Of a stretch of 64,000 bases of DNA, positions 1 to 20,554 are shown one piece after another. The notes beneath the pieces are model-generated. The model saw only the letters and a program-made list of their open reading frames with translations, ran no database searches and had not been told where the DNA came from. Origin of the DNA: Paragorgia papillata (Eukaryota; Cnidaria; Anthozoa; Scleralcyonacea; Coralliidae); contig JAWNZC010000349.1 in assembly GCA_035771165.1 (NCBI GenBank), positions 1,809,001 to 1,873,000 of the forward strand. The letters run 5' to 3'. The translations under genes and the position numbers were made by a program. Position 1 is the first letter of the stretch, and each line of letters opens with the position of its first letter.

Positions 1-102
1 ATGTTTTTTACGTTTTAAATATTTAACAAATTTCAGCTATGTCACTTGAAATTACTATTATTATTTGGAAAGACTTAAGCAAGTATTGATCTATTTTTTA
101 AG

Positions 103-8699
<8,597 letters not shown>

Positions 8700-8731
8700 G
8701 CAAGTTTTTTTTAATACAGATTTTTAAGTAA

Positions 8732-9289
8732 TAGATAAAAACACAATACTGACTGGGACAAAGTGCGTTACTATTACACTAACTACGGACAACGACTTAC
8801 ACTGGAAACGGTTGGTACACAAACTTAGAACAACAACCATTAAACCGATCACAACCATTACCAGCACCTTACAGAAGACTTATCCATAACGCTTTAGTTT
8901 ACAAATAAACAAACAGAAGACAATTTCTTCCCCCCCTGACAACCGACCGCGAATACCGACAGCACCACCCACGAACAACACCCACCTCCCCGACAACACC
9001 CATTACAGATTATACACATACCGCAATCATGATATAATTGAAGCAGACACATAAATATAGGCGAACCTGACAGAAACCTTTCACTTGACCCTGAAGATGA
9101 CTGCCGCAGAGGCCGTCGAAACGTCAGTCACTACCACCACTAACAGTCTTTTTCAAGACTATACTCTAACCTAGACGAGCAACTTTCACAAACATGTTAA
9201 AACATGCATTATCTGATAGATATTAAGGAGATAATTTACCTATACAATTTAATCATGGAGGGTATTTACAAAAATATATATATGTAAAC
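8732..9289. mobile_element. Probable retroelement 3' relic
   Basis: A C-rich stretch (8930-9000) and a segment with GAAGATGACTGCCGCAGAGG then CGAAACGTCAGTC (9091-9133) resemble the ends of dispersed animal retroelements in which a GAAACGTC motif recurs. There is no intact ORF and the family is not identified. Confidence 0.3.
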
Positions 9290-10390
9290 GCTAACGACGT
9301 ATCTCTTATAGTTCAGCAATTTAACTGCGATTAAATCTCACAATATAAGCAACTGAATGACATAAAGGTGGAGAAAAATCAATACATGTACCTCTGTTCG
9401 CAAACTCTTACGATATAAACAACTGAATAACATAAAGTGGAAACATTATTTTTTTGTTTCCTTATGTCAACATGTTTGCAAAATCTCACAATATAAACAA
9501 CTGAATGACATAGAGGTGAAAAAATATTTTATACCCCTATGTTAGCAACTTTGCAAAATCTTACAATTTCCAATTGCAAGTAAATGACATAAAGGTGCAG
9601 CAGAATTATTGACACTCTTATGTTAACATGTTTGCAAAATCTTACAATTTCTAATTGCAAGTAAATGACATAAAGGTGGCAGAATTATTGACACTCTTAT
9701 GTTAACATGTTTGCAAAATCTTACAATTTCTAATTGCAAGTAAGTGACATAAAGGTGGCAGAATTATTGACACTCTTATTATGTTAACATGTTTGCAAAT
9801 TAAACATTACAATTTCCAATTGCAAGTAAATGACATAAAGGTGGCAGAATTATTGACACTTATGTTAACATGCTTGCAAATTAAACCTTACAATTTCCAA
9901 TTGCAAGTAAATGACATAAATGTGGCAGAATTATTGACACTCTTATGTCAACATGTTTGCAAAATCTCACAATATAAACAACTGAATGACATAGAGGTGA
10001 AAAAATATTTTATATCTCTATGTTAACATGTTTGCAAAATTTTACAACTTCCAATTGGAAGTAAATGACGTAAAGGTGGCAAAATTATTGACACTCTTAT
10101 GTTAACATGTTTGCAAAATCTCACAATACAAGCAACTGAATGACATAGCGGTAGCAAGATTTTTGATATTCCAATGTTAACATGTTTGTAAAATCCCACA
10201 ATATAAGCAATTGCTTAACTCAATGACACAGAGATGGAAAATTACTTGATACCTCTATGTTAAACTGTGTCTGCAAAATCTTTCTATTTCCCAAGTGAAT
10301 AACAAGAGGTGGCCAAAATGTTTGACACCCTTATGTTAACATGTGTGCAAAATCTTACAATATGAACAACTGCATGAATGGCATAGTGAA
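9290..10390. repeat. Minisatellite, about 80-bp units
   Basis: Roughly 13 diverged units, each containing GTTAACATGTTTGCAAAATC, then CAATTTCCAATTGCAAGTAA or an AACAACTGAATGACAT variant, then AAAGGTGGCAGAATTATTGA. Successive GTTAACATG anchors at 9622, 9701, 9783 and 9864 give a period of 79-82. Two unit subtypes alternate. Confidence 0.85.
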
Positions 10391-10492
10391 CCATATGTAA
10401 AGTGAACCTGATGCAGCAGTCTGTATTTCAGTAGGTTCAGTCGCTTTACTTAGAATTAGATTCTGCCGTCGTTCTTTTTTTTTTATTTACAG

Positions 10493-10583
10493 AATTCAGT
10501 ACTCATCCTCAGCATACCAACTGAGTTCAAACAAAAACTTACTCGTCAATTATTTTCACCTGTTGTCATAATGGTTGATTCAG
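10493..10583 (+). other. Exon-like segment, possible terminal exon of the left gene
   Basis: A T-rich tract ending TTTACAG precedes it and GTAAAG follows CAG, so both borders look like splice sites. Joined in phase 1 to the 8699 donor it would add ten residues and stop at TGA 10522-10524. In phase 0 it is open throughout. No homology recognised; chance is a fair alternative. Confidence 0.22.
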
Positions 10584-10617
10584 GTAAAGCAAAATTTTAT
10601 TTATTATTTATTTATTT

Positions 10618-10808
<191 letters not shown>

Positions 10809-11006
10809 TAGTCCATTTGATCAAACAGTTCTGCTTAATTAACAAAAATAAGGCGATAGGGCCCTAAAGGTAGCCTATCAACCACTTAAACAATCTAACT
10901 TAAAATTATTTACAAAATAGTTGTTACTTTTTAATTTTTTTTTGTCGTTTTGAGTCAAAGATAAAAGATAAAAAAGGAAAGTTAAAAGTACTATACAACA
11001 TTCCAA

Positions 11007-12350
11007 CTAGGCAGTGGAGGTGACGGTGGATTTGAATAGGTTCTTTATCCGGATTGAACCAAACAATACAGCTCTTTGCATAATTTTCAGTGCTTTTGTT
11101 GCATCAGACTTTCCAAGGTAGCGCACGAGAGTTGATTGCAATTCTTCTGAATACCCTCCAAGGGTATCAACAATGACATTGATTTGCTCAACTTTGTATC
11201 CACCATATCGTTCTTTCAATTCCTTGCGAACTTCTTGATATTTTCCTTGCTTCTCAGTAACCTTTATTTGTCTATTGGTGATCCAGGGGCAGCTGAATTC
11301 AACGACAGTTATTTCTTTCTTCACGTGATCGTAGACTACTGTATCTGGCCGATTTCCCTGTTCCTCAGTGTATAACATTTGTCCTCCCGCAGAATAGATG
11401 GGTATATCCCAGTGGATGGTTACTTCGGCGTTTTCTACCGCTGGCTTTGGAGTTATTTTGGTATTCCATGGTGGGACTTTAGTGATCAGATTGTATTTTC
11501 TTAGAATAAAAAAATATAGACATTTCATCCCATTGTTGTGCCGGTACAAATACTCAGATTGTGACAACATTGCACATCCAGTAAGTACGTGGGCGACTGT
11601 CTCCTGTTTGACCTTACATAGCCTGCACTGATTAGTTGGTATTTCTTGCCCGAGTTTCTGCTGATAGTAGACTCGCGTCGGTAGCAGCTGTTGGTACAAC
11701 TCCTCGATGTCGGCAACGACATCCGTCGGGCACTCCTGCCAAAGGTTAAGCCATAGAAAACAGGATTGTTTGTTTAGGCTGTCATCTGACCAACGGTTTG
11801 TTGTAAATTGTCCTAGCCATTTTTGGTTTTCAACTTCTCTTTTTCTCGAATTTTGTCGAGCTTTCTGTAAAACTTCTTTGACTCTTTCTTCGGAGCACGC
11901 TCTAAGTTCCGTTCCATCATTTTTCGTGAATTTTATGCTCCATTCATCGTTCCCCACGTTCTCGTTAATTTCAACGCCTAACTTTGTTGCCATTTTCTTC
12001 GCATCTTTTATTATCGATCTTCTCCCTTTTCCTTCTCTTTGCTGGTCGATCTTAGCCACAGCTTTCATCATCGGATCACTTGAAGAATGCAGGTGAACAG
12101 CTATTTTTATCTTTGTTTCCATATACTCTTGTTCAACTGATTTCATGCCACGGCCACCCAAGGATCTTGGCAAATACAGAAGTGGCACGGATGCTCCAGG
12201 GTGTCTTGCACCTACTTCGGTTAGTATTTTTCTAACTTCCCGATCTAGTTCTTGTAGATCGTGTACTGTCCACTCGGTGGTGCACATGTAATAGGTAAGC
12301 GCTGGAATAGCAAACGTGTTGGTGGCATGTATCTTCAGTGGTTCAGCCAT
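11007..12350 (-). CDS. R2-like non-LTR retrotransposon, C-terminal fragment (thumb, zinc finger, restriction-like endonuclease)
   Basis: A 447-codon intact ORF. Residues 9-76 resemble the post-polymerase thumb of RLE-type non-LTR elements (PLLYLPRSLGGRG, then E-x2-Y). C242-x2-C245-x8-H254-x4-C259 is the CCHC finger that precedes the endonuclease. R334-P335-D336 and E351 in VVEFSCPW fit the R-P-D...E catalytic core of the R2/R4/NeSL-type nuclease that nicks target DNA for reverse transcription. The frame stays open upstream of the first Met to about 12427, where a fold-back element begins, so the polymerase domain is missing and the start codon is arbitrary. No stops or frameshifts occur over 1.3 kb, so this is a young, 5'-truncated or interrupted copy. 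Confidence 0.8.
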   Translation of the reverse strand: MAEPLKIHATNTFAIPALTYYMCTTEWTVHDLQELDREVRKILTEVGARHPGASVPLLYLPRSLGGRGMKSVEQEYMETKIKIAVHLHSSSDPMMKAVAKIDQQREGKGRRSIIKDAKKMATKLGVEINENVGNDEWSIKFTKNDGTELRACSEERVKEVLQKARQNSRKREVENQKWLGQFTTNRWSDDSLNKQSCFLWLNLWQECPTDVVADIEELYQQLLPTRVYYQQKLGQEIPTNQCRLCKVKQETVAHVLTGCAMLSQSEYLYRHNNGMKCLYFFILRKYNLITKVPPWNTKITPKPAVENAEVTIHWDIPIYSAGGQMLYTEEQGNRPDTVVYDHVKKEITVVEFSCPWITNRQIKVTEKQGKYQEVRKELKERYGGYKVEQINVIVDTLGGYSEELQSTLVRYLGKSDATKALKIMQRAVLFGSIRIKNLFKSTVTSTA

Positions 12351-12430
12351 CTGCTGATTGGGTCTGTTAGACTTTGTGAGTTGTGCTAGTTCTCTAGTAA
12401 AATAGTATTTAAGCGGTACGAACTTAAAAA

Positions 12431-13252
12431 CCTTAAAGTGGCTCTACGACGAAAAAATCGAGAATCTAGTATTGATACCAGTAAACTATAATTTCCAACT
12501 GAGGAATACCGCTGTTTTAAGTTTCTCAAAATATTGTTTCGTTCTTGAGATATTTAAGTTTCTGAAACATGTATGTAAATTAGGTACCTCGTGATGTCAT
12601 TTACTCACACAGGCAAAAATAAGTTTTACAAAATGAGTAATATATCTGAAACTATGAAGTAGAAATAATTCAAACTTTGCACAAGAATAGTTATGGGGAA
12701 AATACATTCCAACGTTCACATTATGTTGTTTCCATGGATACCTTTTGCAAACAGGCGCCTTCCATTTGTAAAACAAAAATGTTTATTTTTCCTCCATAAA
12801 ACAACTTTTACTGCAATACATTGACATGAATATTTGTAGACACACAGATATTGTTTTTCGAATGTTTCCATTATCATATTCTTTTGAAAAGAAACATAAA
12901 ATTAATATTTTCATTTTTTAGTAAAAATTCTCGTGTTTCTAAACGGTTTCCGTAGCAACAACATGATGCGCACATGTACTTTTATGATAACTATACTTGT
13001 GCAAACTTTGAATCATTTCCACGTTTTATATAGTTTTAGAAGATATATTACTCATTTTGTAAATCTTATTTTTGCCTGTGTGAGTAAATGACGTCACGAG
13101 GCACCTAATTTACATGTTTCAGAAACTTAAATATCTCAGAACGAGACAATATTTTAAGAAACTGAAAACGCCTGTATTCCTAATTTGGAAATTATAGTTT
13201 ACTGGTATCAATACTAGATTCATGATTTTTTCGTCGTAGTGCCACTTTAAGG
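12431..13252. mobile_element. Fold-back DNA element, 822 bp, long terminal inverted repeats
   Basis: It opens with CCTTAAAGTGGC and closes with GCCACTTTAAGG. The arms (about 230 bases, 12431-12660 and 13020-13252) match with few differences, and sub-motifs such as CGACGAAAAAATC recur inverted. The centre has no ORF. It separates two retroelement fragments, so it probably inserted into them. Target duplication not determined. Confidence 0.75.
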
Positions 13253-15050
13253 CTGTTCATGCTTAAGTCTAATTGTTCTTATCCAAAAGAATCTTTGATG
13301 AGTCGTCGTTTTGCATCGTGGAACTATGCACTTAGCTGTGCTGGCGTTGCTGGATGGTCTTGTGCACCTGGTGGTTTTCTTAAGCGGAATATAGGAGGAG
13401 CTGATTAAGCCATGCATGAGTGCATGACTTTGAAATAGTGCGCCATGTCCATGCAGTATTCGTGCCAATAACAGATTGGGAGTATAGATAGCGATGTGGA
13501 TAACAGTGTGGATGTATAGCTAACAGCTAACATCACAAGTAAATGGTAGGTTAAGTATATGTACTTTGTTGCACGTCTTTGCAGAGTTCGTCCTAGTTTT
13601 ACAATTAGTTCAGTATATAGATTGTGAGGCCCAGACCAGAGTTGCATAACCAGTAAGCGCGTATGAGTGCTAACTAGATTGTTCTCTTCGTCCCAGTATG
13701 TTAAATGTGTCGTGTATTCCCCTAATGTACCCTAGTAACTTGTTAGCACGGGAACACTGCTCGTAAACTTGTTTGTTCCAAGTAAGGTCGGAGGAAATCC
13801 CGACACCGAGATCTCGCTCGCTCTTGGTTGACGAGTCTTTCGTAGTGTACGTGATGGCAATTGGTTATACTTTACGGGTGCAGATGGTCTGTGTGTTACA
13901 CTTTGACTCATTAAATATTAGTCCCGAATTAGTAGACCAGGTTTCGAGGTTTTGTAGATCCGCCTCTAGTTTTGCTGCATCGTCCGTTGATTGGATTGCC
14001 TTAGATAACTTGGTATCATGGTACATCTGCAAACATGGCTATTTCATGACTTGACTGGACAGTAATGGGGAGGTAATTTGCGTACAGAAGGAATAAGGCT
14101 GGACCAAGAATAGAACCTTGTAGCACACCGGAGCGACCCGATAGAGTGAAAGGCAAAACAAAATGCTGGTCACAAGCACAGATCAATGGAGAGGTTACAC
14201 CTGAAGACTATAGTTAAGAGTTGCTATGAGATTGGTCACACAAGATTTCCCAGTTATGAAGCCGAGTTCACTGCTGCTGACCGTCTCAAGCAGACGAACT
14301 TTGATGTTGTTAAGCACGCAACGTACCAGAACTTTAGATATTGTGGAGAGCAAGGAGATTGACCTGTATTTTCTTTAAAAATGTGTGTGCTCTTCCTCGC
14401 CCTTCTTATACACGGGTACTACGTTTGCTAGCTTCTACTCTTCTGGTAGTGTTCCTGATAGGCGTGACTTATTAAACAGCTTGCATAGACATGGTGCTAT
14501 GACATCAGCTGTCTGTTTTAGTAGTCTGGAAGGAATTTCATCGGGACCTGTTGCTTTTGTTTTATCGAGAGAAGTTAGTTCTGCATGCACTTCAGCGTCA
14601 GAGAGCGCCAACTCAGTCATAACTGCAGGCTCGTATGGTTCGGCGGTGGTATGGTCGACAATGACATCGTTAGTTATACTGATGCGAAGTAGCGGTTAAA
14701 TAGATTTACTATTCCTGCGGGGTTTTCAGCTGTAGTCCTTGATTGTAGAATTGAGTCACTGGATCACTGGTCACATCGGTTGCCATGGAGATCAGGTCGG
14801 GAATACTCCGTGACGTTGAGGTGCGTTTCAATACCGACCAGAAACGTTTTGAGTTGTCTTTGACGTCAGACGCTAGGGAAGTCAAGAATTTCTCGCTACT
14901 CTCTCGCAGCATACGTTTGATTTCAGTACGCAAAGTTTTAAATTTCACTCGTAGGTTGCTTCTGGAAGAATTGTTCAGCTTTTTCCGGAGTGAATCCTTT
15001 AAATTTTCTTGATTTGCCAGTTTGTATTGATGTCTTAATCGTCACCCACG
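13253..15050 (-). pseudogene. Decayed CR1/jockey-like LINE reverse transcriptase
   Basis: Fragments appear in order on the - strand. At 14948-14709 is pre-polymerase sequence (SKRFWSVLKR, SIPDLISM). At 14620-14435 is the RT start (DKTKATGPDEIPSRLLKQ, FNKSRLSGTLPEE). The SGRSGVLQGSILGP type motif lies near 14140-14080. At 13647-13570 is a C-terminal LYTELIVKLGRTLQRRATKY block, and near 13300-13250 FFWIRTIRL. Frames shift between blocks and the YADD region is eroded, so it is dead. Confidence 0.7.
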
Positions 15051-15344
15051 AGGGACGATAGATTAATTTCATAACGCAGCACGTAGACCTACAAAGTCAC
15101 CTTTTTCATAGCTGTAAACGAATCTCGAGCTATAGAGAAATCGTGCAATATTGCGCAGTGATCTGTGATGGTCTTGGTTTCCCCCGGGGGAGAGTATATC
15201 GTGGCATACTCGTGATAAGGTAGTTTTTCAAAATCCATCTATAAGTTTGTGCTTATCATAGACCTTATTGCAAAATGGCGGACACTTTTTGTGTAACACA
15301 ATTTGTGTTTGTGCATATAAATTACGTATTCTATATACAGTATA
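15051..15344. other. Unassigned sequence between elements
   Basis: No ORF or repeat recognised. It contains a short C6G6-like palindrome near 15180. Confidence 0.4.
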
Positions 15345-15830
15345 TATATTTAACAAATAGATTCCATTTTCCCGTTGTCTGTTCAGTTATAGATGCACAG
15401 ATGACGTCACAACGTGATAAGAACAAAAAAGTGGCCCACGAGACGTAGTCGAGTGGGTCACTGATGTTCTTATCACGTTGTGACGTCCTCTGTGCATCTA
15501 TAACTGAACAGATAACGGGAAAATGGAATCTATCTGTTTTATACAATAAAAAAGTTTGAAAAAAACAACTTTTGATAAGATTTATTGAATTTCCCGCCGA
15601 ACTTCTGGGGCATTGAAAAAGATGAAGCACGCCATCTGACGTGATATCCATGATCTATACAAAGCAAGCAATATGATTGGTTCGTGTCATTGGAGTGGCG
15701 ATTTTCATTGATTCACAGCAATCAGAACAAGTTGTGACGAAATCCGTGCATCTGCCCAGTAATAGATCATGGCTCTCGACCAATGAAAACGTGCAAAACA
15801 TTTAGCTTATTGTATAAGTATATATATATA
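15345..15830. mobile_element. MITE-like fold-back element (family 1, copy 2)
   Basis: Hairpin 15349-15545 nearly identical to 460-650, with the same tail family and a larger middle. It is again flanked by TA runs (15340 and 15818-15836). The hairpin reads the same on both strands, so ORFs here are not genes. Confidence 0.75.
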
Positions 15831-15900
15831 TATATTCAAACAATCAAAGAGTTGTTCGCGAAATGTCGAAAAGTGCTCAATACCGTAAAGATAGAGCGAA

Positions 15901-16036
15901 TATACTATAAGTGGGCTTACCTCAAATGTTGATGGTCGCTACTGTCAGTTTCACGCTGGGCGATCTTCAGGCGGCCGATCGCCCAGCGTGAAACTGACAG
16001 TAGCGACCATCAACATTTGAGGTAAGCCCACTTATA

Positions 16037-16041
<5 letters not shown>
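15901..16041. repeat. Perfect 65-bp inverted repeat with 11-base loop
   Basis: Arm 15901-15965 and its exact complement 15977-16041 flank the loop TTCAGGCGGCC. No mismatch seen. A (TA)n run of about 70 bases follows (to 16113). Such a perfect cruciform is expected to be young or maintained. Confidence 0.92.

Positions 16042-16113
<72 letters not shown>
16041..16113. repeat. (AT)n microsatellite
   Basis: Pure AT dinucleotide abutting the perfect palindrome. Confidence 0.95.
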
Positions 16114-16114
<1 letters not shown>

Positions 16115-16930
16115 GCTCACTACCCTTGTGGCAGTTTGAGCACTCTGGCCCAATACCACTTCACGCTATCTAGATGTGCGCATGTCCAGTATTGTCCCAC
16201 AATCGGCTGTTACCGGCAGTTGCTGGGGATAAATAAAATGGCGTTCTCACATCTAGATGGGTTCCAAGCTACACTGAAACACGTGTCTGTCATCTTGGAA
16301 AATGTAATCGGAAAATGTAATTGTCTAGCAAGGGCAGCAATCTTTGTTGCAAGCTGTATTGTCAAATTGTTACAGATTTGCTTCTGTTTACTATATATAT
16401 ATTTATTTGATATTTTTCATCTAGAAATGGTCTCATGAAGTTAGTATTAAATAGTGCAATACGAATTGCACTGACAATGAATAAGATGACTGGCTAGCAA
16501 GATAGTGATCTTGATTTGCTATTGAGATTTTTGTGATGGTAAGCTTTAAATAATATAAATAATATAAAATATTTAACCAATTTTACCCCTGTCCCTTTCC
16601 TGTCCCCTTTGTCCCCAGGGATCTTGGCCTTATATATCAGAATCCCCTGTTCATAATGATGCCTATTACATGAAGTATTGCAGACCCGAATTTGATAACA
16701 TTCAAAATGGCGCAAATGTGCGAAGCAGTGCGAAAATGTCGCGTTTTGTCAATGCTAAAATATTTAAATGATGCACTAAAGAGACAGAATTAGTACTTTA
16801 ATACCACTTAAGGTAAGTTTAAGTATTCCATTATAATTATATGACAGAATAAAAATGAGTAGTCGTAACGGTTTTGATAAAAGTTGACTGATGGCAACAG
16901 AGTGAATAGACCACTCTCATAAAGGCCTTC
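16114..16930. other. No gene recognised
   Basis: AT-rich sequence with short chance ORFs only. A 16136-16438 ORF has no recognisable domain and no supporting context. Confidence 0.4.
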
Positions 16931-17062
16931 ACTTTAAATATTCTTTTATGTACATCTAAATGAGCCTTTCTGGCCTCGTTATGAAGTAGACATTCTTCTG
17001 AATTACAGACACACAAACGAGGCCAGAAAGGCTTATTAAGATGCACATAAAAGAAAATTAAA
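16931..17062. repeat. Inverted repeat, about 45-bp arms
   Basis: GAGCCTTTCTGGCCTCGTT near 16961 pairs with AACGAGGCCAGAAAGGC near 17013. The pairing extends outward through a TTCTTTTATGT-like tract. Confidence 0.7.
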
Positions 17063-17350
17063 ATTAGTCTCTATTATGAAAGTGGTCACACACACACACA
17101 CACACACACACAAAGTGTTGTGTAAACTTTAATATGAGTCTTTTCTTGGCTGACAGAAATAAAGATTCAGCCAAACCACCTAAAATCTGAATAGCTGAGT
17201 TAAAGACGATTATAATGATGTATTATGGTTTTATGTTGTGGTATAATTCTGTTTTAGTTTGTAAATTTCCAAAAAAGTGAAGACCAGTAGACCACGCGCT
17301 GTGGCGCACCATATTGGGGCTCGTCACAGTGGACGGTCATCAAATAGCAT

Positions 17351-17599
17351 CGTTATATATCAAGTGTCAAAGTCTGTTTTTCTAGCTCTCTGATTGGGTG
17401 AGTGGTCCTCGTGTGACGGTCCGAAAATCGTGATGTTTCCCGCGTAACCCATGGCAGCAGGTAACATTACATTTATTTTTCCCTGGGGAAAAATATCAGG
17501 TTCAGTTTGTCTTTATTTTCTCCAGCTTTCTTTCATTAAAAACAATGTCTGAAGGTTTTACTCAACATTTTTGTTGTCATTTGACACTTGATATATAAC
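17351..17599. mobile_element. MITE-like element, TIR about 20 bp (family 3)
   Basis: Ends GTTATATATCAAGTGTCAAA and its complement near 17580-17599. A diverged internal copy (AATCGTGATGTTTCC, GGGAAAAATAT) is at 56150-56300, supporting a dispersed family. A second hairpin follows at 17603-17715. Confidence 0.6.
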
Positions 17600-17602
17600 A
17601 AA

Positions 17603-17715
17603 ACACTTATTTACCTTGACTGCTCGTTGTTGTCCTCGGCTTCGCCTCGGGAAACAACGGCAGTCTCGGGTCCACAAAACACACTGTTTCCCTCGGCACC
17701 AGTAAATAAGTGTAT
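17603..17715. repeat. Hairpin
   Basis: ACACTTATTTAC at the left pairs with GTAAATAAGTGT at the right. A GGCTTCGCCTCGGG centre is partly self-complementary. Confidence 0.5.
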
Positions 17716-18720
17716 AATATAATATTTGCGTTGTATTGTATTGTATTGCCTTGATTTTTTTAACTTGAATTTGTGAAATGTTGCTTTTCATTTTTTCAAC
17801 ACAAAGTTTGTTGGTAAAATAATTTGTTGTCTAAATAGTTAAGATTATAATAATATTTTTATAATAATTAGGATAAATTAGCATAATTTGCAAAATGGGT
17901 TGTCTGACCAGACCCAACAACCTAAAATTTGAATAGTAGAGGTAAAGACAATTGAAATGACATATTGTGGTATTATCTTTGTGGTATAATGCCATGTTAA
18001 TTCACAAATTGGTGAGACCACCTGCTGTGACTGGGTTTTGAGTGGGATGACAAAGAGATTAAGTTCTTTGAGTTAAGGCACTTCTAGCAGTAAAGCCCCG
18101 GACACGCCCATACTTTCTTAGGGCTTAACTCGATGAACTTAATATCTGCTGTACTTACCACTCGAGTCAAGCCTTTATTAATGAAGCATCTTAACTCAAA
18201 GACAATCAACAACTTTAATAGACGCCAGAGTTATTAAACCTAGACATTTAAAGGTTGTAAATGAATCTCTTTAAGTACCATTTTTTGTTGTTATTTAAGT
18301 CCCACTTATGGACCGCCAGGTTTACAAATTTATTTAAACAGCAACTACCAGAATTTCAAGGTACTAATCAGGTGTTTCAATGACTGAATTATTTTCTTCT
18401 CAGAGAAGAAAGCTCTTCTTTGTCCAAAACGATCACTACTAATCCACAGTACCCTATCAAAGACGTTTTCTGGAGTCTTGTCACATTAATAGCACCCACG
18501 CTTTATCGAGACGACGGCAGTCTATTACCAGAACTCAGAAGCCTATTTGCATCTTGTTCATAGATAATGTCATCGTCGGTTCTATATGACTATGATGAGA
18601 GTATGAATATGGAACTTCTTTTATTGATTGACATTGGTGAAGAGTACTTAAGAAATGGCTCATGGTTTAGCGTGCTCCATCGAGTTATGGATGCACGCGG
18701 GAAATTGGGAGAGCACGAAA
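17716..18720. other. No gene recognised
   Basis: AT-rich sequence. The short ORF at 18567-18782 runs into the hairpin at 18720-18775 and has no recognisable homology. Confidence 0.4.
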
Positions 18721-18775
18721 AAATCGTAAGAGTTGGTCGAGGCGTAGCCGAGACCAACTCTAGATTTTTGACAAC
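18720..18775. repeat. Short hairpin
   Basis: AAAAATCGTAAGAGTTGGTC pairs with GACCAACTCTAGATTTTT around a GAGGCGTAGCC loop, a loop type also used by the family 2 elements. Confidence 0.55.
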
Positions 18776-19119
18776 TTTTTAAGTTGCGTTTAAAACATTT
18801 CAAGCCAGAGTAATAGCGTTAAACTATGCATGCATGTGGGAAACGTTTTAGGTTGTAAATTTTTAAGTACATGCAAGTCTATCATCAGTGTATGTACTAA
18901 AGATATTCCTTAAAAACAATGAACAGCTTTCATGCGCGTTCTATATATTATTACTAGTTAGTTTATTCGTGCATAAATTATCTTTGATGTGCCGCGGTTA
19001 ATAAATAGGTTATTGACCTTGCATATTAAATGACCTACTATATCGCTTTAAAATACCATTAATAGAATACCATTTTTTTGTTAAATAACGACAAATATCG
19101 TCTGTGTCATGAATAAACT

Positions 19120-19232
19120 AAGTCGGTTAGTGACCTTAACCTCGGTCACTACGCCGGTTATTACCCTCGGGCCTGCGGCCCTCGGGGTTAATAACCAGCG
19201 TAGTGACCTCGGTTTCGGTCACTAACCTATAC
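19120..19232. mobile_element. Fold-back element with GGTTAGTGACC ends
   Basis: CGGTTAGTGACC at the left and GGTCACTAACC at the right enclose a nested palindrome around TTATTACCCTCGGGCC / GGCCCTCGGGGTTAATAA. Fragments of the same family are near 60405-60475. Confidence 0.65.
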
Positions 19233-19493
19233 TTAATATATTGTCAAAAGGTGTTGAAATGATATTATATGACGTCGTCATGTCGCGAATGACTTCAAGT
19301 TCAAGGGGCTATTCACTTACACTTGAAGTCTAAGATCGATCTAGGTTGGATTGACCTAGATACAATGCATGGATCTAGGTTTGCTTTCAGAAAGCGTTCA
19401 CATTTGTTTAGATCTAGAGCAAAGCGCAAAGGTGGTATAAAAGTAGTGTGCTGCGTAGGCATGTTGAAACAACAATCGAAATTATATAGTAAC

Positions 19494-19748
19494 TAAGATT
19501 TGATATACTGCCGAAACAGAGAACGTAGGAGTCTAACGTTTCGAGCGAAGGGCATTCCTTTTCGTCAGAGATTGGGAAACGTAAAGAGTGTAAACAAAAC
19601 AGCAAATTTATATAGGAAAGATAATCATGTGACAAAAAATAGCCAATCATATCAAAATTACACTCTTTACGTTTCTCTCTGACGAAGGTCCTTCGCTCGA
19701 AATGTTAGACTCCTACGTTCTCTGTTTGGGCAGTATATCAAATCTTAC
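19494..19748. mobile_element. Fold-back element with about 75-bp arms
   Basis: The left arm contains GAACGTAGGAGTCTAACGTT then CGAGCGAAGG; the right arm has the complement. The ends AAGATTTGATATACTG / CAGTATATCAAATCTT pair. The centre (19580-19650) is unique. Confidence 0.72.
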
Positions 19749-20191
19749 TATATTTAAAGAGGTACCACCTCTGCCGAGAGTTTTATTAGCAAAATACAGA
19801 CGTTTCGATTAAATTTCACATTTTACTCTGAAATTTTGACAGTTTTGACTTTTTTACTTTGCTCTATCCAAAACACTGCCTATGTTGCTGTGCACATGCA
19901 TGCTCTACATTTTTACGTTCTAGATGTTAGACTCGTGATTCATTTCATCATTGTGAATTGCCTCTAATCTAAGACGACAGAGGCATCGAGAATGTGATCG
20001 CGAGACTAACAATTATTTCTTTGTTTTGAGAGAAAAAAAATTGTATGGAATTTACACCGGGTCATCTTTGATGTCTGCATAGTGTGATCTTAAACTCTCT
20101 GCTTTACTTGAGACCGAAACATCAGTTGACAAATATATATATATCAATGAAAGATATATTCGTCACTAAGATTTGTATTAACACAGAGGTG

Positions 20192-20536
20192 TATATATTT
20201 ATGTTAGAATCGTGGATAGTTGTATTTGCAGCTGCATGCCATATAAATATATCAGGAATTTTCTGCTATATAAAGATATCAGGAATTTTCTGCCGTTGTA
20301 TTTTTGTCTGTATCAATAACCACAGACAGACAAAAACGCTGGCGTTTCTGATATAATCGTGGGTTATGGCACTTCATTTAAAAGTTTTGAGCTGGGCTCT
20401 TATTTTTATCCTACGTTTCTGATATATTTATATGGCAGAAAATTTCTGATATATTTATATGGCAGAAAATTCCTGATATCTTTATATGGCATGCAGCTGC
20501 AAATACAATTATCCACTATTCTAACATAAATATATA
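20192..20536. mobile_element. Fold-back element with internal duplicated arm
   Basis: TTATGTTAGAAT at the left pairs with ATTCTAACATAA at the right. In each arm a unit containing ATATCAGGAATTTTCTG (or its complement) is repeated, so the arms hold tandem repeats in inverted order. Confidence 0.7.
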
Positions 20537-20554
20537 ACCTTTGCATGTATACTA

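Noticed and set aside
9290..10390. CRISPR-like repeat/spacer array
   Set aside because: Eukaryotic context; units are imperfect throughout, with no constant repeat plus unique spacer pattern.
11184..12096. + strand ORFs across 11.2-12.1 kb
   Set aside because: Shadows of the 447-codon retrotransposon frame on the - strand.
16136..16438. 100-codon + strand ORF
   Set aside because: No domain, no splice or promoter context, AT-rich surroundings; most likely chance.
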